A stretch of DNA of 64,000 nucleotides from Lentisphaerae bacterium GWF2_49_21 (GTDB lineage: Bacteria > Verrucomicrobiota > Lentisphaeria > Victivallales > GWF2-50-93), in contig MHBH01000071.1 of the NCBI GenBank assembly GCA_001804805.1, positions 7,597 to 71,596 of the forward strand, read 5' to 3'. Position 1 is the stretch's first letter. Each line of letters opens with the position of its first letter. Both the position numbers and the translations under genes were made by a program. Positions 49,495-58,671 of the stretch are shown here, in pieces. Under the pieces are notes generated by a model, which saw nothing but the letters and a program-made list of their open reading frames with translations, did no database searches and was not told the origin of the DNA.

Positions 49495-50832
49495 ATGAAC
49501 AAGCTGCAGAAGAGAGATTTGAAGCACATCTGGCATCCTTGCTCGCAGATGAAGGATTATGTGTCCTTTCCTCCCATTCCTGTAAAGGAGGCGAGGGGCC
49601 CTTATATCATCACGGCTGACGGACAGGAGATCATCGACGGAATCAGTTCCTGGTGGTGCAAGAGCCTCGGCCATTCGCATCCGCGCATAAGACAGGCTGT
49701 CCAGAGGCAGATCGGGAAGTTCGAGCACGTCATCATGGCGAACACCTGCAACGAGACGCTGGTGGAGCTTTCAGAAAGATTGTGCAGGTTGATGCCCGGT
49801 CTCGGCAAGGTCTTCTATGCCGACAACGGTTCCACCGTCGTCGAGATCGCCATGAAGATGAGCATCCAGTATCATGCGCAGTCCGGATCACCGAAGAGAA
49901 CCAAGTTTCTTTCGCTGGAAAATGGTTATCATGGCGAGACGATGCTCACTCTCGCTGCCAGTGATTGCGAAATATATTCCAGGCCGTTCACGCCCCTGAT
50001 GACATGGATCCCGAAGATATCGGATGTCCCATATCTGTCCGGACCTGATTCTTCTGAATGGCTGAAAATGGAAGATGCGCAATGGAAGAAGACTGAGAAT
50101 ATGCTTGATGACTGGTCCGGAAACATATCGGCGATCATCTTCGAACCGATAGTGCAGGGGGCTGGTGGAATGCTGATATACAGTCCTGATTTCCTCAGAC
50201 GTCTGAGAAAGTGGACAAAGAAAAACAATGTCCATCTCATCGCTGACGAGATCATGACAGGATTCGGCCGTACCGGCAAGATGCTCGCATGCGAGCATGC
50301 CGGAATCGTTCCGGACTTCGTCTGCCTTTCAAAAGGATTGACGGCGGGCTGGGGGCCGATGTCGGCGGTGTTGTGCAGCAACAAAGTTTACAATGCTTTT
50401 TATTCTGATTATTCAAAGGGGGAATCTTTCCTGCACTCAAATACATATTCTGGCCATGCGATCTCCGCGGCAGCAGCCCTTGAAGCGATGAAGATTTATA
50501 AGGATGAGGAAATTATTGCGAAAGTCGCAAAACAGAGTTGCGAACTTCGCAGGCGCATGGAATGGGTGGCATCTGAAACCGGAGCGCTTGAAAATATACG
50601 CGGTGTCGGATATGTCGTTGCCGGAGATATCGTCAATCCTCGAACTGGAAAGCCTTTCCCGCCTGAAGCTCGAACAGGTTTCAAGTTCTACCAGAATGCC
50701 GTCAAGGATGGCGCTCTGCTGAGACCACTTGGTGACACGATCTGTTTTCTGCCGCCTCTGAACACGCCATCAGACGTCCTCGACGCTCTCGCCGAGATCG
50801 CCGTGAAGGCGCTGAAGAAAGTCGTCGGATAA
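49495..50832 (+). CDS. bioA: Adenosylmethionine-8-amino-7-oxononanoate aminotransferase
   Basis: 445 residues. BioA converts KAPA to DAPA in biotin synthesis, using SAM as the amino donor and PLP. Segments: LKHIWHPCSQMKDY, ISSWWCKSLGHSHPRI, FYADNGSTVVEIAMKMSIQYH, GYHGETMLTLAASD, HLIADEIMTGFGRTGKMLACEHAGIVPDFVCLSKGLTAGWGPMSAVL (PLP lysine in SKGL) and SFLHSNTYSGHAISAAAALE. The other bio genes are not adjacent. GAAAAGGATAG precedes the ATG. It carries a close pair of iterated palindromes (50517-50551). Confidence 0.95.
   Translation: MNKLQKRDLKHIWHPCSQMKDYVSFPPIPVKEARGPYIITADGQEIIDGISSWWCKSLGHSHPRIRQAVQRQIGKFEHVIMANTCNETLVELSERLCRLMPGLGKVFYADNGSTVVEIAMKMSIQYHAQSGSPKRTKFLSLENGYHGETMLTLAASDCEIYSRPFTPLMTWIPKISDVPYLSGPDSSEWLKMEDAQWKKTENMLDDWSGNISAIIFEPIVQGAGGMLIYSPDFLRRLRKWTKKNNVHLIADEIMTGFGRTGKMLACEHAGIVPDFVCLSKGLTAGWGPMSAVLCSNKVYNAFYSDYSKGESFLHSNTYSGHAISAAAALEAMKIYKDEEIIAKVAKQSCELRRRMEWVASETGALENIRGVGYVVAGDIVNPRTGKPFPPEARTGFKFYQNAVKDGALLRPLGDTICFLPPLNTPSDVLDALAEIAVKALKKVVG
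50517..50551. repeat. Adjacent iterated palindromes in bioA
   Basis: TGCGA-N3-TCGCA at 50517-50529 (spacer AAG) and 50539-50551 (spacer ACT), nine bases apart. The second is in a different codon phase from all other copies I checked (TGC GAA CTT CGC A), which argues for selection at the DNA level. Confidence 0.87.
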
Positions 50833-50981
50833 AATAGATTTTTTCTTTTATGGAGCGCTGGCGTCCCGCCGGCAATTCTGTGACCCGTTTGATATTTAAT
50901 TCCCTTCCTTGAATATTCCCAATTTCCATACTAACTTCTACAAATTCTATGAAGCAGGTTTTATTGATCAAAGGAGTTAGT

Positions 50982-53225
50982 ATGAAATATTTAAAGTTGC
51001 TTTCCCTTGTCTGTCTGATGGCCGGCATCAGCAGTTTTTCCACGTCGAGGGCCTGTGCGCAGGAGATAAATAATTCCACGGAGATTGCTGATGCGGGCAA
51101 GGAGCTTCAGTTCGCCATGGTGTCCTGCAGATCGCTTGCCAGACTGACGGAATTTGCAAAGGAATATGGAATTACTCTGCCGCCGCTCATACAGACTGCG
51201 GCACTTGAAAAGATATTCCCTTTCCTTGGAGCTGGAAACATTGATGGCAGCAGGCCTTATGGAGCTGTTTACCTGGCAGGGGACAATATCAGCCAGAAGA
51301 ATGCATGCGTCTTCTGCATACCTCTCCGCGATCCCGGGAAAAGCATGAACGTCTTCAGCAACCCAAACGGCGTGAAGGTTGAAGGGGTCAAAAACATGAT
51401 GACCATCAACGGAATGCCATTCAGGCTGATCGGCAGCTACTTCGTTTTCGGCGGGACTCCTGAGTATGTTGCATTTCTACAGACGATCCCTTTCAGCGCC
51501 CATTATGCAAGTTCCGACGATGTCCTTGTCGAAATCTCGCTCGATTTTAAAAGCCTCAGGGCGCATGCTCCGTCTTCAATAGACAAGTTCGTGGACATGG
51601 TTGACAAGCAGAACAAGGTGCAGAATGTGGCAAGGGGTGCCGTAAATAATGCCAGGGAGGCAGGTCAAAAGGCCGCATATGACTGGATGAAAAGCTTCGG
51701 GAACACCGTGGATACCATGAAGATGAGGATCTCCAGCAATGATCAGGGGGTGCGCGCGGAGATCCTGTCACAGCCTGTAAAAGCAAAAGTCAAGGACATG
51801 AAGTTCAATGGAATACTGCCTCCCGTATCCTCCCCTGTGGCATTGCATATGAGCGGCTGTTCCGAGATAACCGGTGGCTTGCTTGACTGGATCTTCAAGC
51901 AGATCTCCGAATCAAAGGAACCCGCCTCCAATCCTGATCCGGAAAGCGTGAAATCCATGATGAAGGCATTTGCAGCCATTGTTGCAGGAGGTGATGCCGC
52001 CAGCATGGGGATCTCCGGCGATGAAGATGCAATGAGGATATTCATCGTGAATCAATACCAGGACAAGCCTGACCTTGCCGCGATGATCAGGGATTTCATG
52101 GCGAAGGCTGAAAAAGCCGCCCCGGCGATGAATGAGACATCCATTGCGACCCATAAGACAATTGACGGGAAAAACGGGACGATGCATCACGTCTCTCTGA
52201 TTTCATCCAATGAGGCCGGAGCTTCCATCTATGCGATCCAGACCGGGAACAGGATTTTTGTTGTCGTCTCCGAAGTTCCGGATGATTCACTCCTGCCGTG
52301 GATTTCCAATGTGAAGGAAGGAGCACCTTTAAAGCCAGGCCTCAGTTTGTCAATGAATGTCGGCAGCCTGCTGGAGATGATGCAGAACTCTCCATCCTCC
52401 AAGCTGTCTATGCTATCAAAGGAGGAGATGGATTCGTTCAAAAGCGATTTTGCAGATGAGTCCAGGATGGAATGTGTCATAAAGGACGGCCAGTCCCATA
52501 TCGGCATTGAGGTGCCAAGGAAGAGCCTTAAGGCCTTGCAGAAGCTGTTCGTCGTTCTGGGAACCCTCCCGGTGCCCAGGAAAAATTCTGAAGCAGCTCT
52601 TGATAAAATTGAGCGCCGTATCAAGGCGTATCCGGATTTGGCCCGGAACTATGTGATGCGGGCGGTGCTTATGCGTGAAAAGGAGGAGTACGGCAAGGCG
52701 ATTGATTCATACAACATGGCGTTGAAGCTCAATGACAAAAATTTCCAGATCTTCTTCTCCCGCGCCGAAACATATTATTTCTTCGGTGAAACGGAAAAGG
52801 CGAAGGAGGACCTGCGCAAAGCGATAGAACTGGCTTTCGACAAGAACAAGATTTATCCGCTTATCCGTCTCTGGCACATTTCCGGAATGGCGGAAAACAA
52901 GAAGGAGCATGAAGACTTGTCCAGGCGTATCGCCGAATGGAAGTTCTCGCCAGAAGCCCCCTGGCCGGAACCGTGCTTCAAATTTATTTCAGGCGTGATT
53001 TCCGAGGATGAGTTAATGGAAAAGGCGAAGAAAGCCCCCAAGACCAGGGGATCGCTATGTGAAGCATATTGCCTGATCGGCGTCAAGTCGCTTTTGGACG
53101 GGAAGAGGGATGCAGCAAGCGACGCCTTCCAGGACTGTGTCAATCTCAATTATGAAGAGCAGCGCGAGCACAAGATTTCCAAGTTCGAACTGAAGAAGCT
53201 GGAAAAAACACAGCCAAATCAATAA
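50982..53225 (+). CDS. Large secreted protein with C-terminal TPR, unknown function
   Basis: 747 residues from 50982, where AAGGAG precedes the ATG by 5 bases; the frame opens at 50949. A signal peptide (MKYLKLLSLVCLMAGISSFSTSRACAQ) leads to about 520 residues without a recognised domain, arranged as a repeated beta/alpha fold (for example LQFAMVSCRSLARLTEFAKEYG and VALHMSGCSEITGGLLDWIFKQI). A TPR region follows (about 540-640: AYPDLARNYVMRAVLMREKEEYGKAIDSYNMALKLNDKNFQIFFSRAETYYFFGETEKAKEDLRKAIEL). The organisation recalls large PVC secreted proteins. Function unknown. Confidence 0.8.
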   Translation: MKYLKLLSLVCLMAGISSFSTSRACAQEINNSTEIADAGKELQFAMVSCRSLARLTEFAKEYGITLPPLIQTAALEKIFPFLGAGNIDGSRPYGAVYLAGDNISQKNACVFCIPLRDPGKSMNVFSNPNGVKVEGVKNMMTINGMPFRLIGSYFVFGGTPEYVAFLQTIPFSAHYASSDDVLVEISLDFKSLRAHAPSSIDKFVDMVDKQNKVQNVARGAVNNAREAGQKAAYDWMKSFGNTVDTMKMRISSNDQGVRAEILSQPVKAKVKDMKFNGILPPVSSPVALHMSGCSEITGGLLDWIFKQISESKEPASNPDPESVKSMMKAFAAIVAGGDAASMGISGDEDAMRIFIVNQYQDKPDLAAMIRDFMAKAEKAAPAMNETSIATHKTIDGKNGTMHHVSLISSNEAGASIYAIQTGNRIFVVVSEVPDDSLLPWISNVKEGAPLKPGLSLSMNVGSLLEMMQNSPSSKLSMLSKEEMDSFKSDFADESRMECVIKDGQSHIGIEVPRKSLKALQKLFVVLGTLPVPRKNSEAALDKIERRIKAYPDLARNYVMRAVLMREKEEYGKAIDSYNMALKLNDKNFQIFFSRAETYYFFGETEKAKEDLRKAIELAFDKNKIYPLIRLWHISGMAENKKEHEDLSRRIAEWKFSPEAPWPEPCFKFISGVISEDELMEKAKKAPKTRGSLCEAYCLIGVKSLLDGKRDAASDAFQDCVNLNYEEQREHKISKFELKKLEKTQPNQ

Positions 53226-53235
53226 TCAGGCATCC

Positions 53236-53259
53236 TACGTATTCAGTAAACTATGTCGT
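53236..53259. repeat. Half of the inverted repeat at 11825-11862
   Basis: 24 bases identical to 11825-11848, 10 bases after a stop codon. The second arm is not present here. Confidence 0.65.
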
Positions 53260-53343
53260 CCGAAAAATCTTTGATCTTTCTTTAGGCTTTGCCTTGCAAA
53301 GTACTTTGTATCGGTGTAGGGTATGCCCAAGAAAGGGGAAAAG

Positions 53344-53928
53344 ATGATCGCAAACCATATACATGACGCACTTGCGCAGGTCAGGAAAATGCAGGAACTC
53401 GTCCTCGCAAAAAGGAATTTCAGGGGATATTCCGGAACTGCAAGGGCGATCGGCGGAGTCATCGCCCTCTGCGGCGCTACATTCATCTATTTAATGCAGA
53501 TCCCAAAAACTCCGGAATCCCATCTCATTGTCTGGGGAACGGTCCTTTGCCTGTCCCTTGCTGTCAACTATGGCGCCCTGATCTGGTGGTTCCTGCATGA
53601 CCGGGAAGCCGCCAGGGATATAAACAAGCTTCTGCCTGCCATAGACGCGCTGCCAGCGCTGGCGGCAGGTGCCATCCTGACCTTCGCCCTCATCAGCCAT
53701 CAGCACTACGATCTGCTATTCGGCGTATGGATGCTGCTTTACGGGCTTGTTCATGTATCCTACAGGATGTCGCTGCCGGGAGAGAACTACATTGTCGGCC
53801 TTTTCTACATATTGTGCGGAACTGTCTGTCTTTTCACTTTCAATGATTTCTATAACCCGTGGCCGATGGGCGTCGTCTTTTTTGCCGGTGAGATCGCCGG
53901 AGGATACGTGTTCAACAAGAACAAATAA
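53344..53928 (+). CDS. Membrane protein, operon partner of the HTH gene
   Basis: 194 residues from the ATG at 53344 (AGGGG 6 bases upstream); the frame opens at 53323. About five membrane helices (35-55, 62-85, 95-115, 120-138, 145-160) with short loops, and a short N-terminal cytosolic helix (ANHIHDALAQVRKMQELVLAKRNFRGYSGTARAIGG). No transporter motif is seen. It is followed 39 bases later by a winged-helix regulator, a common arrangement for small membrane proteins under local control. Confidence 0.8.
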   Translation: MIANHIHDALAQVRKMQELVLAKRNFRGYSGTARAIGGVIALCGATFIYLMQIPKTPESHLIVWGTVLCLSLAVNYGALIWWFLHDREAARDINKLLPAIDALPALAAGAILTFALISHQHYDLLFGVWMLLYGLVHVSYRMSLPGENYIVGLFYILCGTVCLFTFNDFYNPWPMGVVFFAGEIAGGYVFNKNK

Positions 53929-53967
53929 TATTTTTGCTGTAGAAAAATATAACGGTGAGGTGATTCT

Positions 53968-54342
53968 ATGAATAAAAATAATCAACAGGATATGGAGCTT
54001 ATCGAGAAGGTGTTCCATGAGCCTAACAGGCTTTCGATAATGTCCGTGCTCTGCGCAGCCGACAAGGGAATGACCTTCAATGAGATCAAGGAGGCATGTA
54101 ATCTGACTGATGGAAACCTCAGCAGGCACCTCAAGGCACTGGAGGAGGCAGGAGTCATAAGAATAGACAAGAAGTTTGTCGACAACAAACCCAGGACTAC
54201 GGTTGTGATATCGGCCTCAGGACTCGAAAGGTTCAACGAATACCTGACGGCGCTGGGCGAGATACTGGACAGGGCCAAGAAGGCGCTGAAGCCCGAGAAG
54301 GCACACGCTGCTGTCCTGCATGCAAGGACGGCCAGGGCGTAG
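53968..54342 (+). CDS. Winged-helix transcriptional regulator (HTH_34/MarR-ArsR-like)
   Basis: 124 residues. The N-terminal half is a winged helix: EKVFHEPNRLSIMSVLCAADKGMTFNEIKEACNLTDGNLSRHLKALEEAGVIRIDKKFVDNKPRTTVVISASGLERFNEYL, with recognition helix around DGNLSRHLKALE. This resembles the HTH_34 family of small repressors. There are no metal-binding cysteines or histidines at ArsR positions. It likely controls its own operon with the membrane protein just upstream. The C-terminal 30 residues are a basic helix. Confidence 0.87.
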   Translation: MNKNNQQDMELIEKVFHEPNRLSIMSVLCAADKGMTFNEIKEACNLTDGNLSRHLKALEEAGVIRIDKKFVDNKPRTTVVISASGLERFNEYLTALGEILDRAKKALKPEKAHAAVLHARTARA

Positions 54343-54362
54343 ATACTCTCAAAGGGAGCCTT

Positions 54363-54506
54363 GTTGGAGTTCACAGCTTTAGCGTGCGCATTTCTCTGGA
54401 GCTTGGATTTCTTATGACTTTGCCGTCTGGAATTTAAATCTTAAGCAATTGTGGATGTAGAGCCATGCTGGGAAATTGAAGACACGCTAAAGCTGTGAAC
54501 TCCAAC
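54363..54506. repeat. Inverted-repeat element with perfect 24-bp arms (GGAGTTCACAGCTTTAGCGTG family)
   Basis: Arms 54363-54386 and 54483-54506 are perfectly complementary, with about 96 bases of AT-rich sequence between. It begins 20 bases after the HTH stop codon. A half copy is at 33176-33191. Confidence 0.85.
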
Positions 54507-54566
54507 TTAAGCAATCAGCTCAAGAGCGGCAAGGTTGAAAATGGTTCATTTATGAAAGGAAAGCTG

Positions 54567-54923
54567 ATGTATAAGATAGCTATAATATTATCTGTGTTTC
54601 TAGTATTCGACGGTGTGATTTTATGCATGTTGACTTTCGATAGCAATATTAAATTGGCATCAGCTGGGATAAGTCTCGATTGCAATGCAGCGCAATTTAG
54701 GAATGGAGAAAATAATAAAGCTGTGGATGATTTCAGGCATCAAATGCGGGAGGCAATAAATAGAGGTAGAAAAGGATATGAAGATATCGGTATTACTGGA
54801 GTGTGTTTTGCTGGTGCTGGAATATTAACTTTGATTATAACTGGAATTGTTTTTTTTACAACGAGAAGAAAATCGTTCCATTGCCAGACAGATAAAGGCA
54901 ATCCAGTTTCACCGTCTTCCTAA
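54567..54923 (+). CDS. Small AT-rich membrane protein, unknown function
   Basis: 118 residues from the ATG at 54567 (AGGA six bases upstream); an ATG at 54552 is possible, and the frame before that is repeat sequence. Two membrane helices (about 3-24 and 75-95) flank a soluble loop (DSNIKLASAGISLDCNAAQFRNGENNKAVDDFRHQMREAINRGRKGYEDIG). The tail is short and polar. The gene is AT-richer than its surroundings. No family recognised. Confidence 0.55.
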   Translation: MYKIAIILSVFLVFDGVILCMLTFDSNIKLASAGISLDCNAAQFRNGENNKAVDDFRHQMREAINRGRKGYEDIGITGVCFAGAGILTLIITGIVFFTTRRKSFHCQTDKGNPVSPSS

Positions 54924-55005
54924 ACGTTTGAGCTTAGTATCGAAAAATGACTGATTGTTGCGGATTGGAATGTTTTTACGATGAGTCCTCTGCCTGAGGA
55001 CGAAT

Positions 55006-55107
55006 CTTTGGAGTGCGTGTAGCGAAGTGAAACGAAGATACCGCCTTTCTTCTGCGAAGCGATGCTTCGCAGGGAACAAGGCTGAATCTGTCGCTTCAGC
55101 ACTCCAA
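55006..55107. repeat. Decayed inverted-repeat element (GGAGTGCG family) in a 264-base gap
   Basis: Ends CTTTGGAGTGCG (55006 on) and GCACTCCAAGG (to about 55108) are inverted. Inside is the hairpin GCGAAGC-GAT-GCTTCGC. Just upstream, 54981-55004 holds a strong stem GTCCTC/GAGGAC, and downstream GTCAGTC-CGGA-GACTGAC. The gap (54924-55187) has no gene. Confidence 0.6.
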
Positions 55108-55187
55108 GGTCAGTCCGGAGACTGACATAGAAGAGACAGAAACGGATTTATTACTGGGCTGGAATTTGAAACCAACGGAGAAATTAG

Positions 55188-56378
55188 ATGGATATTGATT
55201 CGAAAAAAGGCTTTGCGGTAGAAAGTGCTTTGCGTGATAAAAGGATGCCGGGAGGCATTATCCAGGTGTGCATCGCTGCGGTGCTCCTCCTCGGATTGCC
55301 GATCATTGGCGCAGTATCGGTCGGAAGACCGCTTGACTACTATCTCGAGTTCCCACCGCTCACATCATATGTGAAACATGCCGGATTCTCATGGACAGCT
55401 TTTACACTTCTGACTGCATTCCTGGTTGCCGGCATTCTGCCATTCCTGTGGAAAATGCTTTCATCGGCAGTCATGAGCCCGTTTGCCGGACTCTTCTTCA
55501 TCCGTCCATTCCCTTTCTGGGGATGGATCGCCGTCTCCTCCTGCGCAGTCTTCTGGACGCTTGCCTGGAACAGGTTCGAATGGTTCTCCTTCCTGCAGCC
55601 ATACACATTCAGCCCGATATGGTTTTCCTTTATTGTCATTGTCAACGCACTGACATATGCAAGGTCCGGGAAATGCATGATGAAAGACAGGACATGCTAT
55701 TTCATGATGCTGTTCCCTCTGAGTGCGCTATTCTGGTGGTTCTTTGAATATCTCAACAGGTTCGTCCAGAACTGGCACTACATCGGCGTGGAGAATTTTT
55801 CTTCGCTGGAATATGCGATATTCGCAACATTGTGCTTCTCCACGGTTCTTCCGGCGGTACTGGGCACTTATGAGCTGCTGGAGACTTTTTCAGATCCTTT
55901 TGCCTCGTTGAAAAGGTATGTCAAAACCAGCTTCATGAACAGGAAGTCCACGGCCTGGACTATTCTTGTACTTGCATGCCTGGGGCTTGCCGGGATCGGA
56001 AGATATCCGGACCTGCTCTTTCCGATCATCTGGCTTTCCCCATTCCTGATCATCACTTCGCTGCAGACTCTGCGAGGAGAAGAAAATATCTTTTCCAGAA
56101 TTGCAGAAGGCAGATGGCGCAAAATCGTCCTGCTCGCACTTTCCGCGCTGATCTGCGGATTTTTCTGGGAGATGTGGAATTATTACAGTCTCCCTAAATG
56201 GGCTTACTCGGTACCTTTCGTCGATCGCTTCAGGATCTTTGAAATGCCATTGCTCGGATATGCCGGATACCTGCCTTTCGGCATTGAGTGCGCAGTGATA
56301 GGCGGATTGCTTATGGATTTCATGGTATCGTCAAAAGGATTCAAAACGGTAAGCCGGACTTCTCCTGAAGACGGCTGA
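55188..56378 (+). CDS. Multi-pass membrane protein, unknown family
   Basis: 396 residues. About ten membrane helices, starting at 27-46 (IIQVCIAAVLLLGLPIIGAV), run through the protein. The order suggests a polytopic transporter or an enzyme acting on lipids. Repeated aromatic clusters stand out (FWWFFEYLNRFVQNWHYIGVENF; GFFWEMWNYYSLPKWAYSVPFV; LLGYAGYLPFGIE). The WExWN and FFEYLNR elements recall each other, so the protein may contain an internal duplication. It is 21 bases before a B12-type radical SAM gene on the same strand and is probably its operon partner. An iterated palindrome lies at 55814-55826. Confidence 0.8.
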   Translation: MDIDSKKGFAVESALRDKRMPGGIIQVCIAAVLLLGLPIIGAVSVGRPLDYYLEFPPLTSYVKHAGFSWTAFTLLTAFLVAGILPFLWKMLSSAVMSPFAGLFFIRPFPFWGWIAVSSCAVFWTLAWNRFEWFSFLQPYTFSPIWFSFIVIVNALTYARSGKCMMKDRTCYFMMLFPLSALFWWFFEYLNRFVQNWHYIGVENFSSLEYAIFATLCFSTVLPAVLGTYELLETFSDPFASLKRYVKTSFMNRKSTAWTILVLACLGLAGIGRYPDLLFPIIWLSPFLIITSLQTLRGEENIFSRIAEGRWRKIVLLALSALICGFFWEMWNYYSLPKWAYSVPFVDRFRIFEMPLLGYAGYLPFGIECAVIGGLLMDFMVSSKGFKTVSRTSPEDG

Positions 56379-56399
56379 TATGAAGAAACGGAGGCCAAC

Positions 56400-57824
56400 A
56401 TGTGGATCAAGCTGATATCACCGATGACGACAGCGAGGCCGATGGATTCGATCTGGAAGACGCGGATGGCGCCGCCGCTGTCCTTGCTTGTCCTGGGAAG
56501 CCTGACACCTCCCAGGCACAAGGTTGGGCTTGAGGATGGAAACATTCAAAAGATCAAGTTGAACGACAGTCCGGACCTGGTCGGGATTACCGTAAAAGTT
56601 GATACTGCGCCCAGTGCTTTTGAGATCGCCGACAGGTACCGTACGCGGGGAATCCGGGTAGTCATGGGAGGCATCCATGCGACATCGTGTCCTGAAGACT
56701 GCGCCAAACATGCCGATTCCGTGGTGATCGGCGATGCCGAAGAGAACTGGCCGTTGCTTGTTGAGGATGCAGAGAAGCAGTCATTGAAACCGGTATACAG
56801 GAACTCAGTAACAGTTGATCCTGCCAAGATTCCGATTCCCAGATGGGAGATGCTGAACCATGGCAGATATCTTTTCACGAACACCCTTACCATCGGCAGG
56901 GGGTGTCCGTGGCGCTGTGACTTCTGCTACAACAGCTCTTCAAACATAGATTCCAGCTACAGGATGAAATCTATTCCGCAGATAATCGATGAGATATGTT
57001 CCCTTGGCACGGACCATGTGATGTTCATAGACGACAACTTCATCGGAAGTCCGGAATTCGTGAGGAAGCTGCTGCCCGAATTCAAGAGGCTTGGCATTAC
57101 ATGGCAGACCGCCGTTTCAACCAACATCGGATTGTACGACGATATCCTCGACATGATGGCGGAAGCCGGATGCAAGAGCCTGTTCATAGGATTTGAGAGC
57201 GTAAACCAGAAGAATCTCATGGACTGCAGGAAGACGCAGAACAGGATACAGGGATACGATTCCACAATAGCCAAAATCCATGCACGGGGTATGATGGTGA
57301 ACGCTAGCCTGGTGTTTGGATTCGATGGCGATGACGTCTCGGTCTTTCCAGCTACCTTTGAATGGCTGGTGAGGAACCGGATTGCGACAATGACGGCCCA
57401 CATCCTTACGCCGTATCCTGGCACGGTGTTCTACAGGAAGCTGGAGACGGAAGGAAGGATAATCGACAGGGAACTGAGACACTACAATACTGCACATGCG
57501 GTCTTCATGCCCGCGAAGATGTCGCCAAGGGAGCTTGTGACCGGCTATCTGAAGATCTATGACGACTTCTATTCATGGCTTAACATTCTGCGGCGCCTGC
57601 CGGTCTCTGACAGCCAGGTCATGGCGTACCTCCAATTCAATCTGCTCTATAGGAAGTTTGGGAAGCAGACATCGATGCTGGGAAGGATTTTCGGGATGCG
57701 CCGTCTTGCGGAATTCGCACGCCGTACATCGTATCCGAAATGGAGGAGGATGGAGAATGCCGGCCAATGCAATATGTTCATGAATGGGGAAACAGCCCTT
57801 ACGGGCTTAACTACAAACAGATGA
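56400..57824 (+). CDS. B12-binding-domain-type radical SAM protein
   Basis: 474 residues. The N-terminal part (25-125: PPLSLLVLGSLTPP ... DLVGITVKVDTAPSAFEIADRYRTRGIRVVMGGIHATSCPEDCAKHADSVVIGDAEENWP) is a cobalamin-binding-like fold, without the DxHxxG motif. The radical SAM core has CPWRCDFC (Cys169, 173, 176), then FIDDNFIGS, GCKSLFIGFESVNQKN and SLVFGFDGDD. Such enzymes methylate or rearrange lipids and other substrates; no substrate can be told. The last eleven residues (ETALTGLTTNR) are encoded by a dispersed repeat copied at 5784-5806, so the natural C-terminus has probably been replaced. Gene partner of the membrane protein just upstream. Confidence 0.88.
   Translation: MWIKLISPMTTARPMDSIWKTRMAPPLSLLVLGSLTPPRHKVGLEDGNIQKIKLNDSPDLVGITVKVDTAPSAFEIADRYRTRGIRVVMGGIHATSCPEDCAKHADSVVIGDAEENWPLLVEDAEKQSLKPVYRNSVTVDPAKIPIPRWEMLNHGRYLFTNTLTIGRGCPWRCDFCYNSSSNIDSSYRMKSIPQIIDEICSLGTDHVMFIDDNFIGSPEFVRKLLPEFKRLGITWQTAVSTNIGLYDDILDMMAEAGCKSLFIGFESVNQKNLMDCRKTQNRIQGYDSTIAKIHARGMMVNASLVFGFDGDDVSVFPATFEWLVRNRIATMTAHILTPYPGTVFYRKLETEGRIIDRELRHYNTAHAVFMPAKMSPRELVTGYLKIYDDFYSWLNILRRLPVSDSQVMAYLQFNLLYRKFGKQTSMLGRIFGMRRLAEFARRTSYPKWRRMENAGQCNMFMNGETALTGLTTNR
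57792..57814. repeat. Dispersed palindromic unit (same as 5784-5806) at the end of the radical SAM gene
   Basis: 23 bases identical to 5784-5806, overlapping the last codons of the radical SAM gene. An inverted relative (GTAGTTAATGCC, about 57840-57851) follows, making a larger imperfect inverted repeat that contains the stop codon. Confidence 0.75.
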
Positions 57825-57870
57825 ATCATGTGTCCGTTCGTAGTTAATGCCATGAGGCATGTTCTTGTAA

Positions 57871-57938
57871 GTAGGTACGTGCTTTAGCATGTACCATCTT
57901 AAGATTCAAGAATGGGACAGGCTAAAGCCCGTCCCTAC
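57871..57938. repeat. Inverted-repeat element (GTAGGTACGTGCTTTAGCATG family)
   Basis: Arms 57871-57897 and 57912-57938 are imperfectly complementary, separated by only 14 bases. Third copy of the family at 38768-38853 and 48390-48471. It directly follows the unit at 57792-57814. Confidence 0.75.
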
Positions 57939-57961
57939 TTTAAGATAGGATTTAGATAGCA

Positions 57962-58648
57962 ATGAAACTTCCAGTTCGCAAATTATGCAGGGGAATTCCT
58001 GAGGAGCTTGCAGGATTGATGAGGAAGCCGGGAAATGGTTTCCTTTTCTCATGCCTGGCGATCGCTGTCATATGCAGTTCGCTCTATGGCATGAGCGTGG
58101 GGATATGGAGATCTCCGCTCCAGAGCGTGTATGTGGCGATGAAGTTTCCGATGCTCATCCTGTTTGTCACTGCTGGCAATGCCATGATAAACGGCATGTT
58201 TGCAAAGATACTGGGGGCCAGGATGACGTTCAGGGAATCTTTGATGTCTGTCCTGATGTCTTTTACGATCGCATCCATAATACTGGCGTCCTTTGCCCCG
58301 CTCATGCTCTGCCTGGTATGGAACAGTCCTGCAGTTTCAGATCCGAATTCAGCTATGGCCCACCAGGGGATTTTGCTGTTCAACGTATTTTCAATAGCCT
58401 TTGCGGGCGTAGTCTCGAATCTGCATCTATACAAGCTTGTGCTGCATTTCACGGGAACGGCTGAGGTTTCCAGACGGATTATCTTCTCATGGCTTGCCGT
58501 GAACCTGCTGCTGGGCTCGCAGCTTTCCTGGATCATGAGGCCTTTCATAGGCGGACCTGGTGGAGCTGTCGAGTTTTTGAGGGAGAAAGCTTTTGACGGC
58601 AATTTCTTCGAGGCCGTGTTTCAGTCGGCGAAAAACCTGTTCTTTTAA
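57962..58648 (+). CDS. Membrane protein, first of two related proteins
   Basis: 228 residues with about six membrane helices (around 28-48, 60-80, 95-120, 135-160, 165-185, 195-210). The segment LGSQLSWIMRPFIGGPGGAVEFLREKAFDGNFFEAVFQSAKNLFF near the end looks like TALRPIVGTAETVLPKEKMFFMAHWSKLFSE in the next gene, and VYVAMKFPMLILFVTAGNAMINGMFAKILGA aligns loosely with YMAPVKIIAGLMLAVLFCYPSFYIFSCLSGI. I take the two as diverged paralogues. Function unknown. The next gene starts 23 bases downstream. Confidence 0.8.
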   Translation: MKLPVRKLCRGIPEELAGLMRKPGNGFLFSCLAIAVICSSLYGMSVGIWRSPLQSVYVAMKFPMLILFVTAGNAMINGMFAKILGARMTFRESLMSVLMSFTIASIILASFAPLMLCLVWNSPAVSDPNSAMAHQGILLFNVFSIAFAGVVSNLHLYKLVLHFTGTAEVSRRIIFSWLAVNLLLGSQLSWIMRPFIGGPGGAVEFLREKAFDGNFFEAVFQSAKNLFF

Positions 58649-58671
58649 TATCAATAAGCAAGGAGGTGGCT

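Noticed and set aside
54981-55004. Hammerhead-ribozyme-like string (GATGA, stem GTCCTC/GAGGAC, GAA)
   Set aside because: The conserved CU before GATGA reads AC, the base after GAA is T and not A, and stems I and III are missing. It sits in a repeat-rich gap full of similar short stems, so it is best read as another hairpin unit.
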